DNA of 64,000 nt from Cinnamomum chago (GCA_038049695.1 CP142451.1:47069001-47133000), one strand, 5' to 3'; positions 22,183-34,433 are shown, numbered from the stretch's first letter. Numbers and translations are program-made. The notes: generated by a model from the sequence alone, not told the origin.

Positions 22183-22601
22183 GGATTATATTCGCGAATG
22201 AAACTGGTTGTACCTTCCGGTTCGTGTCTTCCAGCGGCCCGGATTGGGTTGTCGGGGACGTAACTTTCGATCCGCCCGTCGGATTCGCCAATATGATATA
22301 CCGTTGGAAAGCTCGGGACGAGCAGATCGGCGGGGCAAACAGGCAAGCCCGTTTCGTGCCGCCGGCGGGGTCGGATTCGGCCATTCTCGATGCTGTATCC
22401 TCGGTTTTTTGCTCCCCGCTCCCCACGCCCATCGTTCCGACACCGGGAGCACGCACGTCGCCCCCATCGTGGCCCGGAATAGGGGATCGTGATGCCCAAG
22501 TGCCCCCTGCATAACTAAACAAAATATAAAAAGTGTAATTGCGAGTGCCAAACGATCAGCGCCCAAGGAGGGAAGGCCGAAGTTGACTTCAAAAGCAAAA
22601 A

Positions 22602-22721
22602 GGGGGTGCAACACGAGGACTTCCCAGGAGGTCACCCATCCTAGTACTACTCTCGCCCAAGCACGCTTAACTGCGGAGTTCTGATGGGATCCGGTGCATT
22701 AGCGCTGGTATGATCGCACCC
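22602..22721 (-). rRNA. 5S: 5S rRNA, copy 43
   Basis: Consensus gene. Spacer 419 bp, unmarked. Confidence 0.98.
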
Positions 22722-23140
22722 GGATTATATTCGCGAATGAAACTGGTTGTACCTTCCGGTTCGTGTCTTCCAGCGGCCCGGATTGGGTTGTCGGGGACGT
22801 AACTTTCGATCCGCCCGTCGGATTCGCCAATATGATATACCGTTGGAAAGCTCGGGACGAGCAGATCGGCGGGGCAAACAGGCAAGCCCGTTTCGTGCCG
22901 CCGGCGGGGTCGGATTCGGCCATTCTCGATGCTGTATCCTCGGTTTTTTGCTCCCCGCTCCCCACGCCCATCGTTCCGACACCGGGAGCACGCACGTCGC
23001 CCCCATCGTGGCCCGGAATAGGGGATCGTGATGCCCAAGTGCCCCCTGCATAACTAAACAAAATATAAAAAGTGTAATTGCGAGTGCCAAACGATCAGCG
23101 CCCAAGGAGGGAAGGCCGAAGTTGACTTCAAAAGCAAAAA

Positions 23141-23260
23141 GGGGGTGCAACACGAGGACTTCCCAGGAGGTCACCCATCCTAGTACTACTCTCGCCCAAG
23201 CACGCTTAACTGCGGAGTTCTGATGGGATCCGGTGCATTAGCGCTGGTATGATCGCACCC
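23141..23260 (-). rRNA. 5S: 5S rRNA, copy 44
   Basis: Consensus gene. Spacer 417 bp, gatgttg type; partner of copy 35. Confidence 0.98.
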
Positions 23261-23677
23261 GGATTATATTCGCGAATGAAACTGGTTGTACCTTCCGGTT
23301 CGTGTCTTCCAGCGGCCCGGATTGGGTTGTCGGGGACGTAACTTTCGATCCGCCCGTCGGATTCGCCAATATGATATACCGTTGGAAAGCTCGGGACGAG
23401 CAGATCGGCGGGGCAAACAGGCAAGCCCGTTTCGTGCCGCCGGCGGGGTCGGATTCGGCCATTCTCGATGTTGTATCCTCGGTTTTTTGCTCCCCGCTCC
23501 CCACGCCCATCGTTCCGACACCGGGAGCACGCACGTCGCCCCCATCGTGGCCCGGAATAGGGGATCGTGATGCCCAAGTGCCCCCTGCATAACTAAACAA
23601 AATAAAAAGTGTAATTGCGAGTGCCAAACGATCAGCGCCCAAGGAGGGAAGGCCGAAGTTGACTTCAAAAGCAAAAA

Positions 23678-23797
23678 GGGGGTGCAACACGAGGACTTCC
23701 CAGGAGGTCACCCATCCTAGTACTACTCTCGCCCAAGCACGCTTAACTGCGGAGTTCTGATGGGATCCGGTGCATTAGCGCTGGTATGATCGCACCC
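23678..23797 (-). rRNA. 5S: 5S rRNA, copy 45
   Basis: Consensus gene. Spacer 417 bp, ctcccgacg type; partner of copy 36. Confidence 0.98.
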
Positions 23798-24214
23798 GGA
23801 TTATATTCGCGAATGAAACTGGTTGTACCTTCCGGTTCGTGTCTTCCAGCGGCCCGGATTGGGTTGTCGGGGACGTAACTTTCGATCCGCCCGTCGGATT
23901 CGCCAATATGATATACCGTTGGAAAGCTCGGGACGAGCAGATCGGCGGGGCAAACAGGCAAGCCCGTTTCGTGCCGCCGGCGGGGTCGGATTCGGCCATT
24001 CTCGATGCTGTATCCTCGGTTTTTTGCTCCCCGCTCCCGACGCCCATCGTTCCGACACCGGGAGCACGCACGTCGCCCCCATCGTGGCCCGGAATAGGGG
24101 ATCGTGATGCCCAAGTGCCCCCTGCATAACTAAACAAAATAAAAAGTGTAATTGCGAGTGCCAAACGATCAGCGCCCAAGGAGGGAAGGCCGAAGTTGAC
24201 TTCAAAAGCAAAAA

Positions 24215-24334
24215 GGGGGTGCAACACGAGGACTTCCCAGGAGGTCACCCATCCTAGTACTACTCTCGCCCAAGCACGCTTAACTGCGGAGTTCTGATGG
24301 GATCCGGTGCATTAGCGCTGGTATGATCGCACCC
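24215..24334 (-). rRNA. 5S: 5S rRNA, copy 46
   Basis: Consensus gene. Spacer 419 bp, gtgtcatt type; partner of copy 37. Confidence 0.98.
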
Positions 24335-24753
24335 GGATTATATTCGCGAATGAAACTGGTTGTACCTTCCGGTTCGTGTCTTCCAGCGGCCCGGATTGGG
24401 TTGTCGGGGACGTAACTTTCGATCCGCCCGTCGGATTCGCCAATATGATATACCGTTGGAAAGCTCGGGACGAGCAGATCGGCGGGGCAAACAGGCAAGC
24501 CCGTTTCGTGCCGCCGGCGGGGTCGGATTCGGCCATTCTCGATGCTGTATCCTCGGTTTTTTGCTCCCCGCTCCCCACGCCCATCGTTCCGACACCGGGA
24601 GCACGCACGTCGCCCCCATCGTGGCCCGGAATAGGGGATCGTGATGCCCAAGTGCCCCCTGCATAACTAAACAAAATATAAAAAGTGTCATTGCGAGTGC
24701 CAAACGATCAGCGCCCAAGGAGGGAAGGCCGAAGTTGACTTCAAAAGCAAAAA

Positions 24754-24873
24754 GGGGGTGCAACACGAGGACTTCCCAGGAGGTCACCCATCCTAGTACT
24801 ACTCTCGCCCAAGCACGCTTAACTGCGTAGTTCTGATGGGATCCGGTGCATTAGCGCTGGTATGATCGCACCC
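24754..24873 (-). rRNA. 5S: 5S rRNA, copy 47, C46A
   Basis: C46A at 24828. Spacer 417 bp with cattacta; partner of copy 38. Confidence 0.96.
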
Positions 24874-25290
24874 GGATTATATTCGCGAATGAAACTGGTT
24901 GTACCTTCCGGTTCGTGTCTTCCAGCGGCCCGGATTGGGTTGTCGGGGACGTAACTTTCGATCCGCCCGTCGGATTCGCCAATATGATATACCGTTGGAA
25001 AGCTCGGGACGAGCAGATCGGCGGGGCAAACAGGCAAGCCCGTTTCGTGCCGCCGGCGGGGTCGGATTCGGCCATTCTCGATGCTGTATCCTCGGTTTTT
25101 TGCTCCCCGCTCCCCACGCCCATCGTTCCGACACCGGGAGCACGCACGTCGCCCCCATCGTGGCCCGGAATAGGGGATCGTGATGCCCAAGTGCCCCCTG
25201 CATTACTAAACAAAATAAAAAGTGTAATTGCGAGTGCCAAACGATCAGCGCCCAAGGAGGGAAGGCCGAAGTTGACTTCAAAAGCAAAAA

Positions 25291-25410
25291 GGGGGTGCAA
25301 CACGAGGACTTCCCAGGAGGTCACCCATCCTAGTACTACTCTCGCCCAAGCACGCTTAACTGCGGAGTTCTGATGGGATCCGGTGCATTAGCGCTGGTAT
25401 GATCGCACCC
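25291..25410 (-). rRNA. 5S: 5S rRNA, copy 48
   Basis: Consensus gene. Spacer 417 bp with the same set of changes as copy 39, including the perfect inverted repeat. Confidence 0.97.
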
Positions 25411-25827
25411 GGATTATATTTGCGAATGAAACTGGTTGTACCTTCCGGTTCGTGTCTTCCAGCGGCCCGGATTGGGTTGTCGGGGACGTAACTTTCGATC
25501 CGCCCGTCGGATTCGCCAATATGATATACCGTTGGAAAGCTCGGGACGAGCAGATCGGCGGGGTAAACGGGCAAGCCCGTTTCGTGCCGCCGGCGGGGTC
25601 GGATTCGGCCATTCTCGATGCTGTATCCTCGGTTTTTTGCTCCCCGCTCCCCACGCCCATCGTTCCGACACCGGGAGGACGCACGTCGCCCCCATCGTGG
25701 CCCGGAATAGGGGATCGTGATGCCCAAGTGCCCCCTGCATAACTAAATAAAATAAAAAGTGTAATTGCGAGTGCCAAACGATCAGCGCCCAAGGAGGGAA
25801 GGCCGAAGTTGACTTCAAAAGCAAAAA

Positions 25828-25947
25828 GGGGGTGCAACACGAGGACTTCCCAGGAGGTCACCCATCCTAGTACTACTCTAGCCCAAGCACGCTTAACTTC
25901 GGAGTTCTGATGGGATCCGGTGCATTAGCGCTGGTATGATCGCACCC
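25828..25947 (-). rRNA. 5S: 5S rRNA, copy 49, G68U + C49A
   Basis: G68U (25880), C49A (25899) and -1 C>U (25948); partner of copy 40. Spacer 419 bp. Confidence 0.94.
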
Positions 25948-26366
25948 AGATTATATTCGCGAATGAAACTGGTTGTACCTTCCGGTTCGTGTCTTCCAGC
26001 GGCCCGGATTGGGTTGTCGGGGACGTAACTTTCGATCCGCCCGTCGGATTCGCCAATATGATATACCGTTGGAAAGCTCGGGACGAGCAGATCGGCGGGG
26101 CAAACAGGCAAGCCCGTTTCGTGCCGCCGGCGGGGTCGGATTCGGCCATTCTCGATGCTGTATCCTCGGTTTTTTGCTCCCCGCTCCCCACGCCCATCGT
26201 TCCGACACCGGGAGCACGCACGTCGCCCCCATCGTGGCCCGGAATAGGGGATCGTGATGCCCAAGTGCCCCCTGCATAACTAAACAAAATATAAAAAGTG
26301 TAATTGCGAGTGCCAAACGATCAGCGCCCAAGGAGGGAAGGCCGAAGTTGACTTCAAAAGCAAAAA

Positions 26367-26486
26367 GGGGGTGCAACACGAGGACTTCCCAGGAGGTCAC
26401 CCATCCTAGTACTACTCTCGCCCAAGCACGCTTAACTGCGGAGTTCTGATGGGATCCGGTGCATTAGCGCTGGTATGATCGCACCC
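26367..26486 (-). rRNA. 5S: 5S rRNA, copy 50
   Basis: Consensus gene. Spacer 417 bp, gatgttg type. Confidence 0.98.
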
Positions 26487-26903
26487 GGATTATATTCGCG
26501 AATGAAACTGGTTGTACCTTCCGGTTCGTGTCTTCCAGCGGCCCGGATTGGGTTGTCGGGGACGTAACTTTCGATCCGCCCGTCGGATTCGCCAATATGA
26601 TATACCGTTGGAAAGCTCGGGACGAGCAGATCGGCGGGGCAAACAGGCAAGCCCGTTTCGTGCCGCCGGCGGGGTCGGATTCGGCCATTCTCGATGTTGT
26701 ATCCTCGGTTTTTTGCTCCCCGCTCCCCACGCCCATCGTTCCGACACCGGGAGCACGCACGTCGCCCCCATCGTGGCCCGGAATAGGGGATCGTGATGCC
26801 CAAGTGCCCCCTGCATAACTAAACAAAATAAAAAGTGTAATTGCGAGTGCCAAACGATCAGCGCCCAAGGAGGGAAGGCCGAAGTTGACTTCAAAAGCAA
26901 AAA

Positions 26904-27023
26904 GGGGGTGCAACACGAGGACTTCCCAGGAGGTCACCCATCCTAGTACTACTCTCGCCCTAGCACGCTTAACTGCGGAGTTCTGATGGGATCCGGTGCA
27001 TTAGCGCTGGTATGATCGCACCC
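26904..27023 (-). rRNA. 5S: 5S rRNA, copy 51, U63A
   Basis: U63A at 26961. Spacer 419 bp with aaaccggc (usual aaacaggc), also seen in copies 62 and 76. Confidence 0.96.
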
Positions 27024-27442
27024 GGATTATATTCGCGAATGAAACTGGTTGTACCTTCCGGTTCGTGTCTTCCAGCGGCCCGGATTGGGTTGTCGGGGAC
27101 GTAACTTTCGATCCGCCCGTCGGATTCGCCAATATGATATACCGTTGGAAAGCTCGGGACGAGCAGATCGGCGGGGCAAACCGGCAAGCCCGTTTCGTGC
27201 CGCCGGCGGGGTCGGATTCGGCCATTCTCGATGCTGTATCCTCGGTTTTTTGCTCCCCGCTCCCCACGCCCATCGTTCCGACACCGGGAGCACGCACGTC
27301 GCCCCCATCGTGGCCCGGAATAGGGGATCGTGATGCCCAAGTGCCCCCTGCATAACTAAACAAAATATAAAAAGTGTAATTGCGAGTGCCAAACGATCAG
27401 CGCCCAAGGAGGGAAGGCCGAAGTTGACTTCAAAAGCAAAAA

Positions 27443-27562
27443 GGGGGTGCAACACGAGGACTTCCCAGGAGGTCACCCATCCTAGTACTACTCTCGCCCA
27501 AGCACGCTTAACTGCGGAGTTCTGATGGGATCCGGTGCATTAGCGCTGGTATGATCGCACCC
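27443..27562 (-). rRNA. 5S: 5S rRNA, copy 52
   Basis: Consensus gene. Spacer 417 bp, unmarked. Confidence 0.98.
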
Positions 27563-27979
27563 GGATTATATTCGCGAATGAAACTGGTTGTACCTTCCGG
27601 TTCGTGTCTTCCAGCGGCCCGGATTGGGTTGTCGGGGACGTAACTTTCGATCCGCCCGTCGGATTCGCCAATATGATATACCGTTGGAAAGCTCGGGACG
27701 AGCAGATCGGCGGGGCAAACAGGCAAGCCCGTTTCGTGCCGCCGGCGGGGTCGGATTCGGCCATTCTCGATGCTGTATCCTCGGTTTTTTGCTCCCCGCT
27801 CCCCACGCCCATCGTTCCGACACCGGGAGCACGCACGTCGCCCCCATCGTGGCCCGGAATAGGGGATCGTGATGCCCAAGTGCCCCCTGCATAACTAAAC
27901 AAAATAAAAAGTGTAATTGCGAGTGCCAAACGATCAGCGCCCAAGGAGGGAAGGCCGAAGTTGACTTCAAAAGCAAAAA

Positions 27980-28099
27980 GGGGGTGCAACACGAGGACTT
28001 CCCAGGAGGTCACCCATCCTAGTACTACTCTCGCCCAAGCACGCTTAACTGCGGAGTTCTGATGGGATCCGGTGCATTAGCGCTGGTATGATCGCACCC
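27980..28099 (-). rRNA. 5S: 5S rRNA, copy 53
   Basis: Consensus gene. Spacer 419 bp with ttcctgcgg (usual ttccagcgg) and gtgtcatt; same type as copies 59 and 73. Confidence 0.98.
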
Positions 28100-28518
28100 G
28101 GATTATATTCGCGAATGAAACTGGTTGTACCTTCCGGTTCGTGTCTTCCTGCGGCCCGGATTGGGTTGTCGGGGACGTAACTTTCGATCCGCCCGTCGGA
28201 TTCGCCAATATGATATACCGTTGGAAAGCTCGGGACGAGCAGATCGGCGGGGCAAACAGGCAAGCCCGTTTCGTGCCGCCGGCGGGGTCGGATTCGGCCA
28301 TTCTCGATGCTGTATCCTCGGTTTTTTGCTCCCCGCTCCCCACGCCCATCGTTCCGACACCGGGAGCACGCACGTCGCCCCCATCGTGGCCCGGAATAGG
28401 GGATCGTGATGCCCAAGTGCCCCCTGCATAACTAAACAAAATATAAAAAGTGTCATTGCGAGTGCCAAACGATCAGCGCCCAAGGAGGGAAGGCCGAAGT
28501 TGACTTCAAAAGCAAAAA

Positions 28519-28638
28519 GGGGGTGCAACACGAGGACTTCCCAGGAGGTCACCCATCCTAGTACTACTCTCGCCCAAGCACGCTTAACTGCGTAGTTCTG
28601 ATGGGATCCGGTGCATTAGCGCTGGTATGATCGCACCC
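28519..28638 (-). rRNA. 5S: 5S rRNA, copy 54, C46A (chimeric unit)
   Basis: C46A at 28593 combined with a 417-bp gatgttg spacer (marker at 28849). This pairing occurs nowhere else in the window and suggests a recombination point between the two markers. Confidence 0.96.
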
Positions 28639-29055
28639 GGATTATATTCGCGAATGAAACTGGTTGTACCTTCCGGTTCGTGTCTTCCAGCGGCCCGGAT
28701 TGGGTTGTCGGGGACGTAACTTTCGATCCGCCCGTCGGATTCGCCAATATGATATACCGTTGGAAAGCTCGGGACGAGCAGATCGGCGGGGCAAACAGGC
28801 AAGCCCGTTTCGTGCCGCCGGCGGGGTCGGATTCGGCCATTCTCGATGTTGTATCCTCGGTTTTTTGCTCCCCGCTCCCCACGCCCATCGTTCCGACACC
28901 GGGAGCACGCACGTCGCCCCCATCGTGGCCCGGAATAGGGGATCGTGATGCCCAAGTGCCCCCTGCATAACTAAACAAAATAAAAAGTGTAATTGCGAGT
29001 GCCAAACGATCAGCGCCCAAGGAGGGAAGGCCGAAGTTGACTTCAAAAGCAAAAA

Positions 29056-29175
29056 GGGGGTGCAACACGAGGACTTCCCAGGAGGTCACCCATCCTAGTA
29101 CTACTCTCGCCCAAGCACGCTTAACTGCGGAGTTCTGATGGGATCCGGTGCATTAGCGCTGGTATGATCGCACCC
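29056..29175 (-). rRNA. 5S: 5S rRNA, copy 55
   Basis: Consensus gene. Spacer 417 bp, ctcccgacg type. Confidence 0.98.
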
Positions 29176-29592
29176 GGATTATATTCGCGAATGAAACTGG
29201 TTGTACCTTCCGGTTCGTGTCTTCCAGCGGCCCGGATTGGGTTGTCGGGGACGTAACTTTCGATCCGCCCGTCGGATTCGCCAATATGATATACCGTTGG
29301 AAAGCTCGGGACGAGCAGATCGGCGGGGCAAACAGGCAAGCCCGTTTCGTGCCGCCGGCGGGGTCGGATTCGGCCATTCTCGATGCTGTATCCTCGGTTT
29401 TTTGCTCCCCGCTCCCGACGCCCATCGTTCCGACACCGGGAGCACGCACGTCGCCCCCATCGTGGCCCGGAATAGGGGATCGTGATGCCCAAGTGCCCCC
29501 TGCATAACTAAACAAAATAAAAAGTGTAATTGCGAGTGCCAAACGATCAGCGCCCAAGGAGGGAAGGCCGAAGTTGACTTCAAAAGCAAAAA

Positions 29593-29712
29593 GGGGGTGC
29601 AACACGAGGACTTCCCAGGAGGTCACCCATCCTAGTACTACTCTCGCCCAAGCACGCTTAACTGCGGAGTTCTGATGGGATCCGGTGCATTAGCGCTGGT
29701 ATGATCGCACCC
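29593..29712 (-). rRNA. 5S: 5S rRNA, copy 56
   Basis: Consensus gene. Spacer 417 bp, gatgttg type. First unit of the fourteen-unit repeat. Confidence 0.98.
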
Positions 29713-30129
29713 GGATTATATTCGCGAATGAAACTGGTTGTACCTTCCGGTTCGTGTCTTCCAGCGGCCCGGATTGGGTTGTCGGGGACGTAACTTTCGA
29801 TCCGCCCGTCGGATTCGCCAATATGATATACCGTTGGAAAGCTCGGGACGAGCAGATCGGCGGGGCAAACAGGCAAGCCCGTTTCGTGCCGCCGGCGGGG
29901 TCGGATTCGGCCATTCTCGATGTTGTATCCTCGGTTTTTTGCTCCCCGCTCCCCACGCCCATCGTTCCGACACCGGGAGCACGCACGTCGCCCCCATCGT
30001 GGCCCGGAATAGGGGATCGTGATGCCCAAGTGCCCCCTGCATAACTAAACAAAATAAAAAGTGTAATTGCGAGTGCCAAACGATCAGCGCCCAAGGAGGG
30101 AAGGCCGAAGTTGACTTCAAAAGCAAAAA

Positions 30130-30249
30130 GGGGGTGCAACACGAGGACTTCCCAGGAGGTCACCCATCCTAGTACTACTCTCGCCCTAGCACGCTTAACT
30201 GCGGAGTTCTGATGGGATCCGGTGCATTAGCGCTGGTATGATCGCACCC
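30130..30249 (-). rRNA. 5S: 5S rRNA, copy 57, U63A
   Basis: U63A at 30187. Spacer 419 bp, unmarked. Confidence 0.96.
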
Positions 30250-30668
30250 GGATTATATTCGCGAATGAAACTGGTTGTACCTTCCGGTTCGTGTCTTCCA
30301 GCGGCCCGGATTGGGTTGTCGGGGACGTAACTTTCGATCCGCCCGTCGGATTCGCCAATATGATATACCGTTGGAAAGCTCGGGACGAGCAGATCGGCGG
30401 GGCAAACAGGCAAGCCCGTTTCGTGCCGCCGGCGGGGTCGGATTCGGCCATTCTCGATGCTGTATCCTCGGTTTTTTGCTCCCCGCTCCCCACGCCCATC
30501 GTTCCGACACCGGGAGCACGCACGTCGCCCCCATCGTGGCCCGGAATAGGGGATCGTGATGCCCAAGTGCCCCCTGCATAACTAAACAAAATATAAAAAG
30601 TGTAATTGCGAGTGCCAAACGATCAGCGCCCAAGGAGGGAAGGCCGAAGTTGACTTCAAAAGCAAAAA

Positions 30669-30788
30669 GGGGGTGCAACACGAGGACTTCCCAGGAGGTC
30701 ACCCATCCTAGTACTACTCTCGCCCAAGCACGCTTAACTGCGGAGTTCTGATGGGATCCGGTGCATTAGCGCTGGTATGATCGCACCC
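30669..30788 (-). rRNA. 5S: 5S rRNA, copy 58
   Basis: Consensus gene. Spacer 417 bp, unmarked. Confidence 0.98.
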
Positions 30789-31205
30789 GGATTATATTCG
30801 CGAATGAAACTGGTTGTACCTTCCGGTTCGTGTCTTCCAGCGGCCCGGATTGGGTTGTCGGGGACGTAACTTTCGATCCGCCCGTCGGATTCGCCAATAT
30901 GATATACCGTTGGAAAGCTCGGGACGAGCAGATCGGCGGGGCAAACAGGCAAGCCCGTTTCGTGCCGCCGGCGGGGTCGGATTCGGCCATTCTCGATGCT
31001 GTATCCTCGGTTTTTTGCTCCCCGCTCCCCACGCCCATCGTTCCGACACCGGGAGCACGCACGTCGCCCCCATCGTGGCCCGGAATAGGGGATCGTGATG
31101 CCCAAGTGCCCCCTGCATAACTAAACAAAATAAAAAGTGTAATTGCGAGTGCCAAACGATCAGCGCCCAAGGAGGGAAGGCCGAAGTTGACTTCAAAAGC
31201 AAAAA

Positions 31206-31325
31206 GGGGGTGCAACACGAGGACTTCCCAGGAGGTCACCCATCCTAGTACTACTCTCGCCCAAGCACGCTTAACTGCGGAGTTCTGATGGGATCCGGTG
31301 CATTAGCGCTGGTATGATCGCACCC
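31206..31325 (-). rRNA. 5S: 5S rRNA, copy 59
   Basis: Consensus gene. Spacer 419 bp with ttcctgcgg and gtgtcatt. Confidence 0.98.
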
Positions 31326-31744
31326 GGATTATATTCGCGAATGAAACTGGTTGTACCTTCCGGTTCGTGTCTTCCTGCGGCCCGGATTGGGTTGTCGGGG
31401 ACGTAACTTTCGATCCGCCCGTCGGATTCGCCAATATGATATACCGTTGGAAAGCTCGGGACGAGCAGATCGGCGGGGCAAACAGGCAAGCCCGTTTCGT
31501 GCCGCCGGCGGGGTCGGATTCGGCCATTCTCGATGCTGTATCCTCGGTTTTTTGCTCCCCGCTCCCCACGCCCATCGTTCCGACACCGGGAGCACGCACG
31601 TCGCCCCCATCGTGGCCCGGAATAGGGGATCGTGATGCCCAAGTGCCCCCTGCATAACTAAACAAAATATAAAAAGTGTCATTGCGAGTGCCAAACGATC
31701 AGCGCCCAAGGAGGGAAGGCCGAAGTTGACTTCAAAAGCAAAAA

Positions 31745-31864
31745 GGGGGTGCAACACGAGGACTTCCCAGGAGGTCACCCATCCTAGTACTACTCTCGCC
31801 CAAGCACGCTTAACTGCGTAGTTCTGATGGGATCCGGTGCATTAGCGCTGGTATGATCGCACCC
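31745..31864 (-). rRNA. 5S: 5S rRNA, copy 60, C46A
   Basis: C46A at 31819. Spacer 417 bp with the usual cataacta, unlike copies 28, 38 and 47. Confidence 0.96.
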
Positions 31865-32281
31865 GGATTATATTCGCGAATGAAACTGGTTGTACCTTCC
31901 GGTTCGTGTCTTCCAGCGGCCCGGATTGGGTTGTCGGGGACGTAACTTTCGATCCGCCCGTCGGATTCGCCAATATGATATACCGTTGGAAAGCTCGGGA
32001 CGAGCAGATCGGCGGGGCAAACAGGCAAGCCCGTTTCGTGCCGCCGGCGGGGTCGGATTCGGCCATTCTCGATGCTGTATCCTCGGTTTTTTGCTCCCCG
32101 CTCCCCACGCCCATCGTTCCGACACCGGGAGCACGCACGTCGCCCCCATCGTGGCCCGGAATAGGGGATCGTGATGCCCAAGTGCCCCCTGCATAACTAA
32201 ACAAAATAAAAAGTGTAATTGCGAGTGCCAAACGATCAGCGCCCAAGGAGGGAAGGCCGAAGTTGACTTCAAAAGCAAAAA

Positions 32282-32401
32282 GGGGGTGCAACACGAGGAC
32301 TTCCCAGGAGGTCACCCATCCTAGTACTACTCTCGCCCAAGCACGCTTAACTGCGGAGTTCTGATGGGATCCGGTGCATTAGCGCTGGTATGATCGCACC
32401 C
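32282..32401 (-). rRNA. 5S: 5S rRNA, copy 61
   Basis: Consensus gene. Spacer 417 bp with -11 G>A, aaacgggc (perfect inverted repeat), gggaggacg and aaataaaat; lacks the ggtaaac change of copy 39. Confidence 0.97.
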
Positions 32402-32818
32402 GGATTATATTTGCGAATGAAACTGGTTGTACCTTCCGGTTCGTGTCTTCCAGCGGCCCGGATTGGGTTGTCGGGGACGTAACTTTCGATCCGCCCGTCG
32501 GATTCGCCAATATGATATACCGTTGGAAAGCTCGGGACGAGCAGATCGGCGGGGCAAACGGGCAAGCCCGTTTCGTGCCGCCGGCGGGGTCGGATTCGGC
32601 CATTCTCGATGCTGTATCCTCGGTTTTTTGCTCCCCGCTCCCCACGCCCATCGTTCCGACACCGGGAGGACGCACGTCGCCCCCATCGTGGCCCGGAATA
32701 GGGGATCGTGATGCCCAAGTGCCCCCTGCATAACTAAATAAAATAAAAAGTGTAATTGCGAGTGCCAAACGATCAGCGCCCAAGGAGGGAAGGCCGAAGT
32801 TGACTTCAAAAGCAAAAA

Positions 32819-32938
32819 AGGGGTGCAACACGAGGACTTCCCAGGAGGTCACCCATCCTAGTACTACTCTAGCCCAAGCACGCTTAACTTCGGAGTTCTG
32901 ATGGGATCCGGTGCATTAGCGCTGGTATGATCGCACCC
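32819..32938 (-). rRNA. 5S: 5S rRNA, copy 62, G68U + C49A + C120U
   Basis: G68U (32871), C49A (32890), C120U (32819, lengthening the terminator to T6) and -1 C>U (32939). Spacer 417 bp with aaaccggc, gggaggacg and aaataaaat. Of all unit types (shared with copy 76), this one carries the most changes. Confidence 0.93.
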
Positions 32939-33355
32939 AGATTATATTCGCGAATGAAACTGGTTGTACCTTCCGGTTCGTGTCTTCCAGCGGCCCGGAT
33001 TGGGTTGTCGGGGACGTAACTTTCGATCCGCCCGTCGGATTCGCCAATATGATATACCGTTGGAAAGCTCGGGACGAGCAGATCGGCGGGGCAAACCGGC
33101 AAGCCCGTTTCGTGCCGCCGGCGGGGTCGGATTCGGCCATTCTCGATGCTGTATCCTCGGTTTTTTGCTCCCCGCTCCCCACGCCCATCGTTCCGACACC
33201 GGGAGGACGCACGTCGCCCCCATCGTGGCCCGGAATAGGGGATCGTGATGCCCAAGTGCCCCCTGCATAACTAAATAAAATAAAAAGTGTAATTGCGAGT
33301 GCCAAACGATCAGCGCCCAAGGAGGGAAGGCCGAAGTTGACTTCAAAAGCAAAAA

Positions 33356-33475
33356 GGGGGTGCAACACGAGGACTTCCCAGGAGGTCACCCATCCTAGTA
33401 CTACTCTAGCCCAAGCACGCTTAACTTCGGAGTTCTGATGGGATCCGGTGCATTAGCGCTGGTATGATCGCACCC
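33356..33475 (-). rRNA. 5S: 5S rRNA, copy 63, G68U + C49A
   Basis: G68U (33408) and C49A (33427), but with the consensus C at -1 and an unmarked 419-bp spacer. The variant gene is thus uncoupled from its usual flank. Confidence 0.95.
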
Positions 33476-33894
33476 GGATTATATTCGCGAATGAAACTGG
33501 TTGTACCTTCCGGTTCGTGTCTTCCAGCGGCCCGGATTGGGTTGTCGGGGACGTAACTTTCGATCCGCCCGTCGGATTCGCCAATATGATATACCGTTGG
33601 AAAGCTCGGGACGAGCAGATCGGCGGGGCAAACAGGCAAGCCCGTTTCGTGCCGCCGGCGGGGTCGGATTCGGCCATTCTCGATGCTGTATCCTCGGTTT
33701 TTTGCTCCCCGCTCCCCACGCCCATCGTTCCGACACCGGGAGCACGCACGTCGCCCCCATCGTGGCCCGGAATAGGGGATCGTGATGCCCAAGTGCCCCC
33801 TGCATAACTAAACAAAATATAAAAAGTGTAATTGCGAGTGCCAAACGATCAGCGCCCAAGGAGGGAAGGCCGAAGTTGACTTCAAAAGCAAAAA

Positions 33895-34014
33895 AGGGGT
33901 GCAACACGAGGACTTCCCAGGAGGTCACCCATCCTAGTACTACTCTCGCCCAAGCACGCTTATCTGCGGAGTTCTGATGGGATCCGGTGCATTAGCGCTG
34001 GTATGATCGCACCC
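33895..34014 (-). rRNA. 5S: 5S rRNA, copy 64, U52A + C120U
   Basis: U52A (33963) is private and should break the A27-U52 pair at the base of helix III. C120U (33895) gives a T6 terminator. Spacer 419 bp. Confidence 0.95.
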
Positions 34015-34433
34015 GGATTATATTCGCGAATGAAACTGGTTGTACCTTCCGGTTCGTGTCTTCCAGCGGCCCGGATTGGGTTGTCGGGGACGTAACTTTC
34101 GATCCGCCCGTCGGATTCGCCAATATGATATACCGTTGGAAAGCTCGGGACGAGCAGATCGGCGGGGCAAACAGGCAAGCCCGTTTCGTGCCGCCGGCGG
34201 GGTCGGATTCGGCCATTCTCGATGCTGTATCCTCGGTTTTTTGCTCCCCGCTCCCCACGCCCATCGTTCCGACACCGGGAGCACGCACGTCGCCCCCATC
34301 GTGGCCCGGAATAGGGGATCGTGATGCCCAAGTGCCCCCTGCATAACTAAACAAAATATAAAAAGTGTAATTGCGAGTGCCAAACGATCAGCGCCCAAGG
34401 AGGGAAGGCCGAAGTTGACTTCAAAAGCAAAAA

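Larger units (their letters stand above)
18300..23140 (-). repeat. Nine-unit higher-order repeat, first copy (copies 35-43)
   Basis: The order is gatgttg, ctcccgacg, gtgtcatt, C46A gene, multi-variant spacer, G68U+C49A gene, gatgttg, U63A gene, plain. The same order recurs in copies 44-52 with a shift of 4841 bp. Copies 35-41 match 44-50 at all markers, 42 differs from 51 at one base, and 43 and 52 differ by the 2-bp spacer length. Confidence 0.88.
23141..27979 (-). repeat. Nine-unit higher-order repeat, second copy (copies 44-52)
   Basis: Head-to-tail partner of copies 35-43. Its private differences are aaaccgg for aaacagg in the spacer of copy 51 and a 417-bp spacer at copy 52. Confidence 0.88.
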
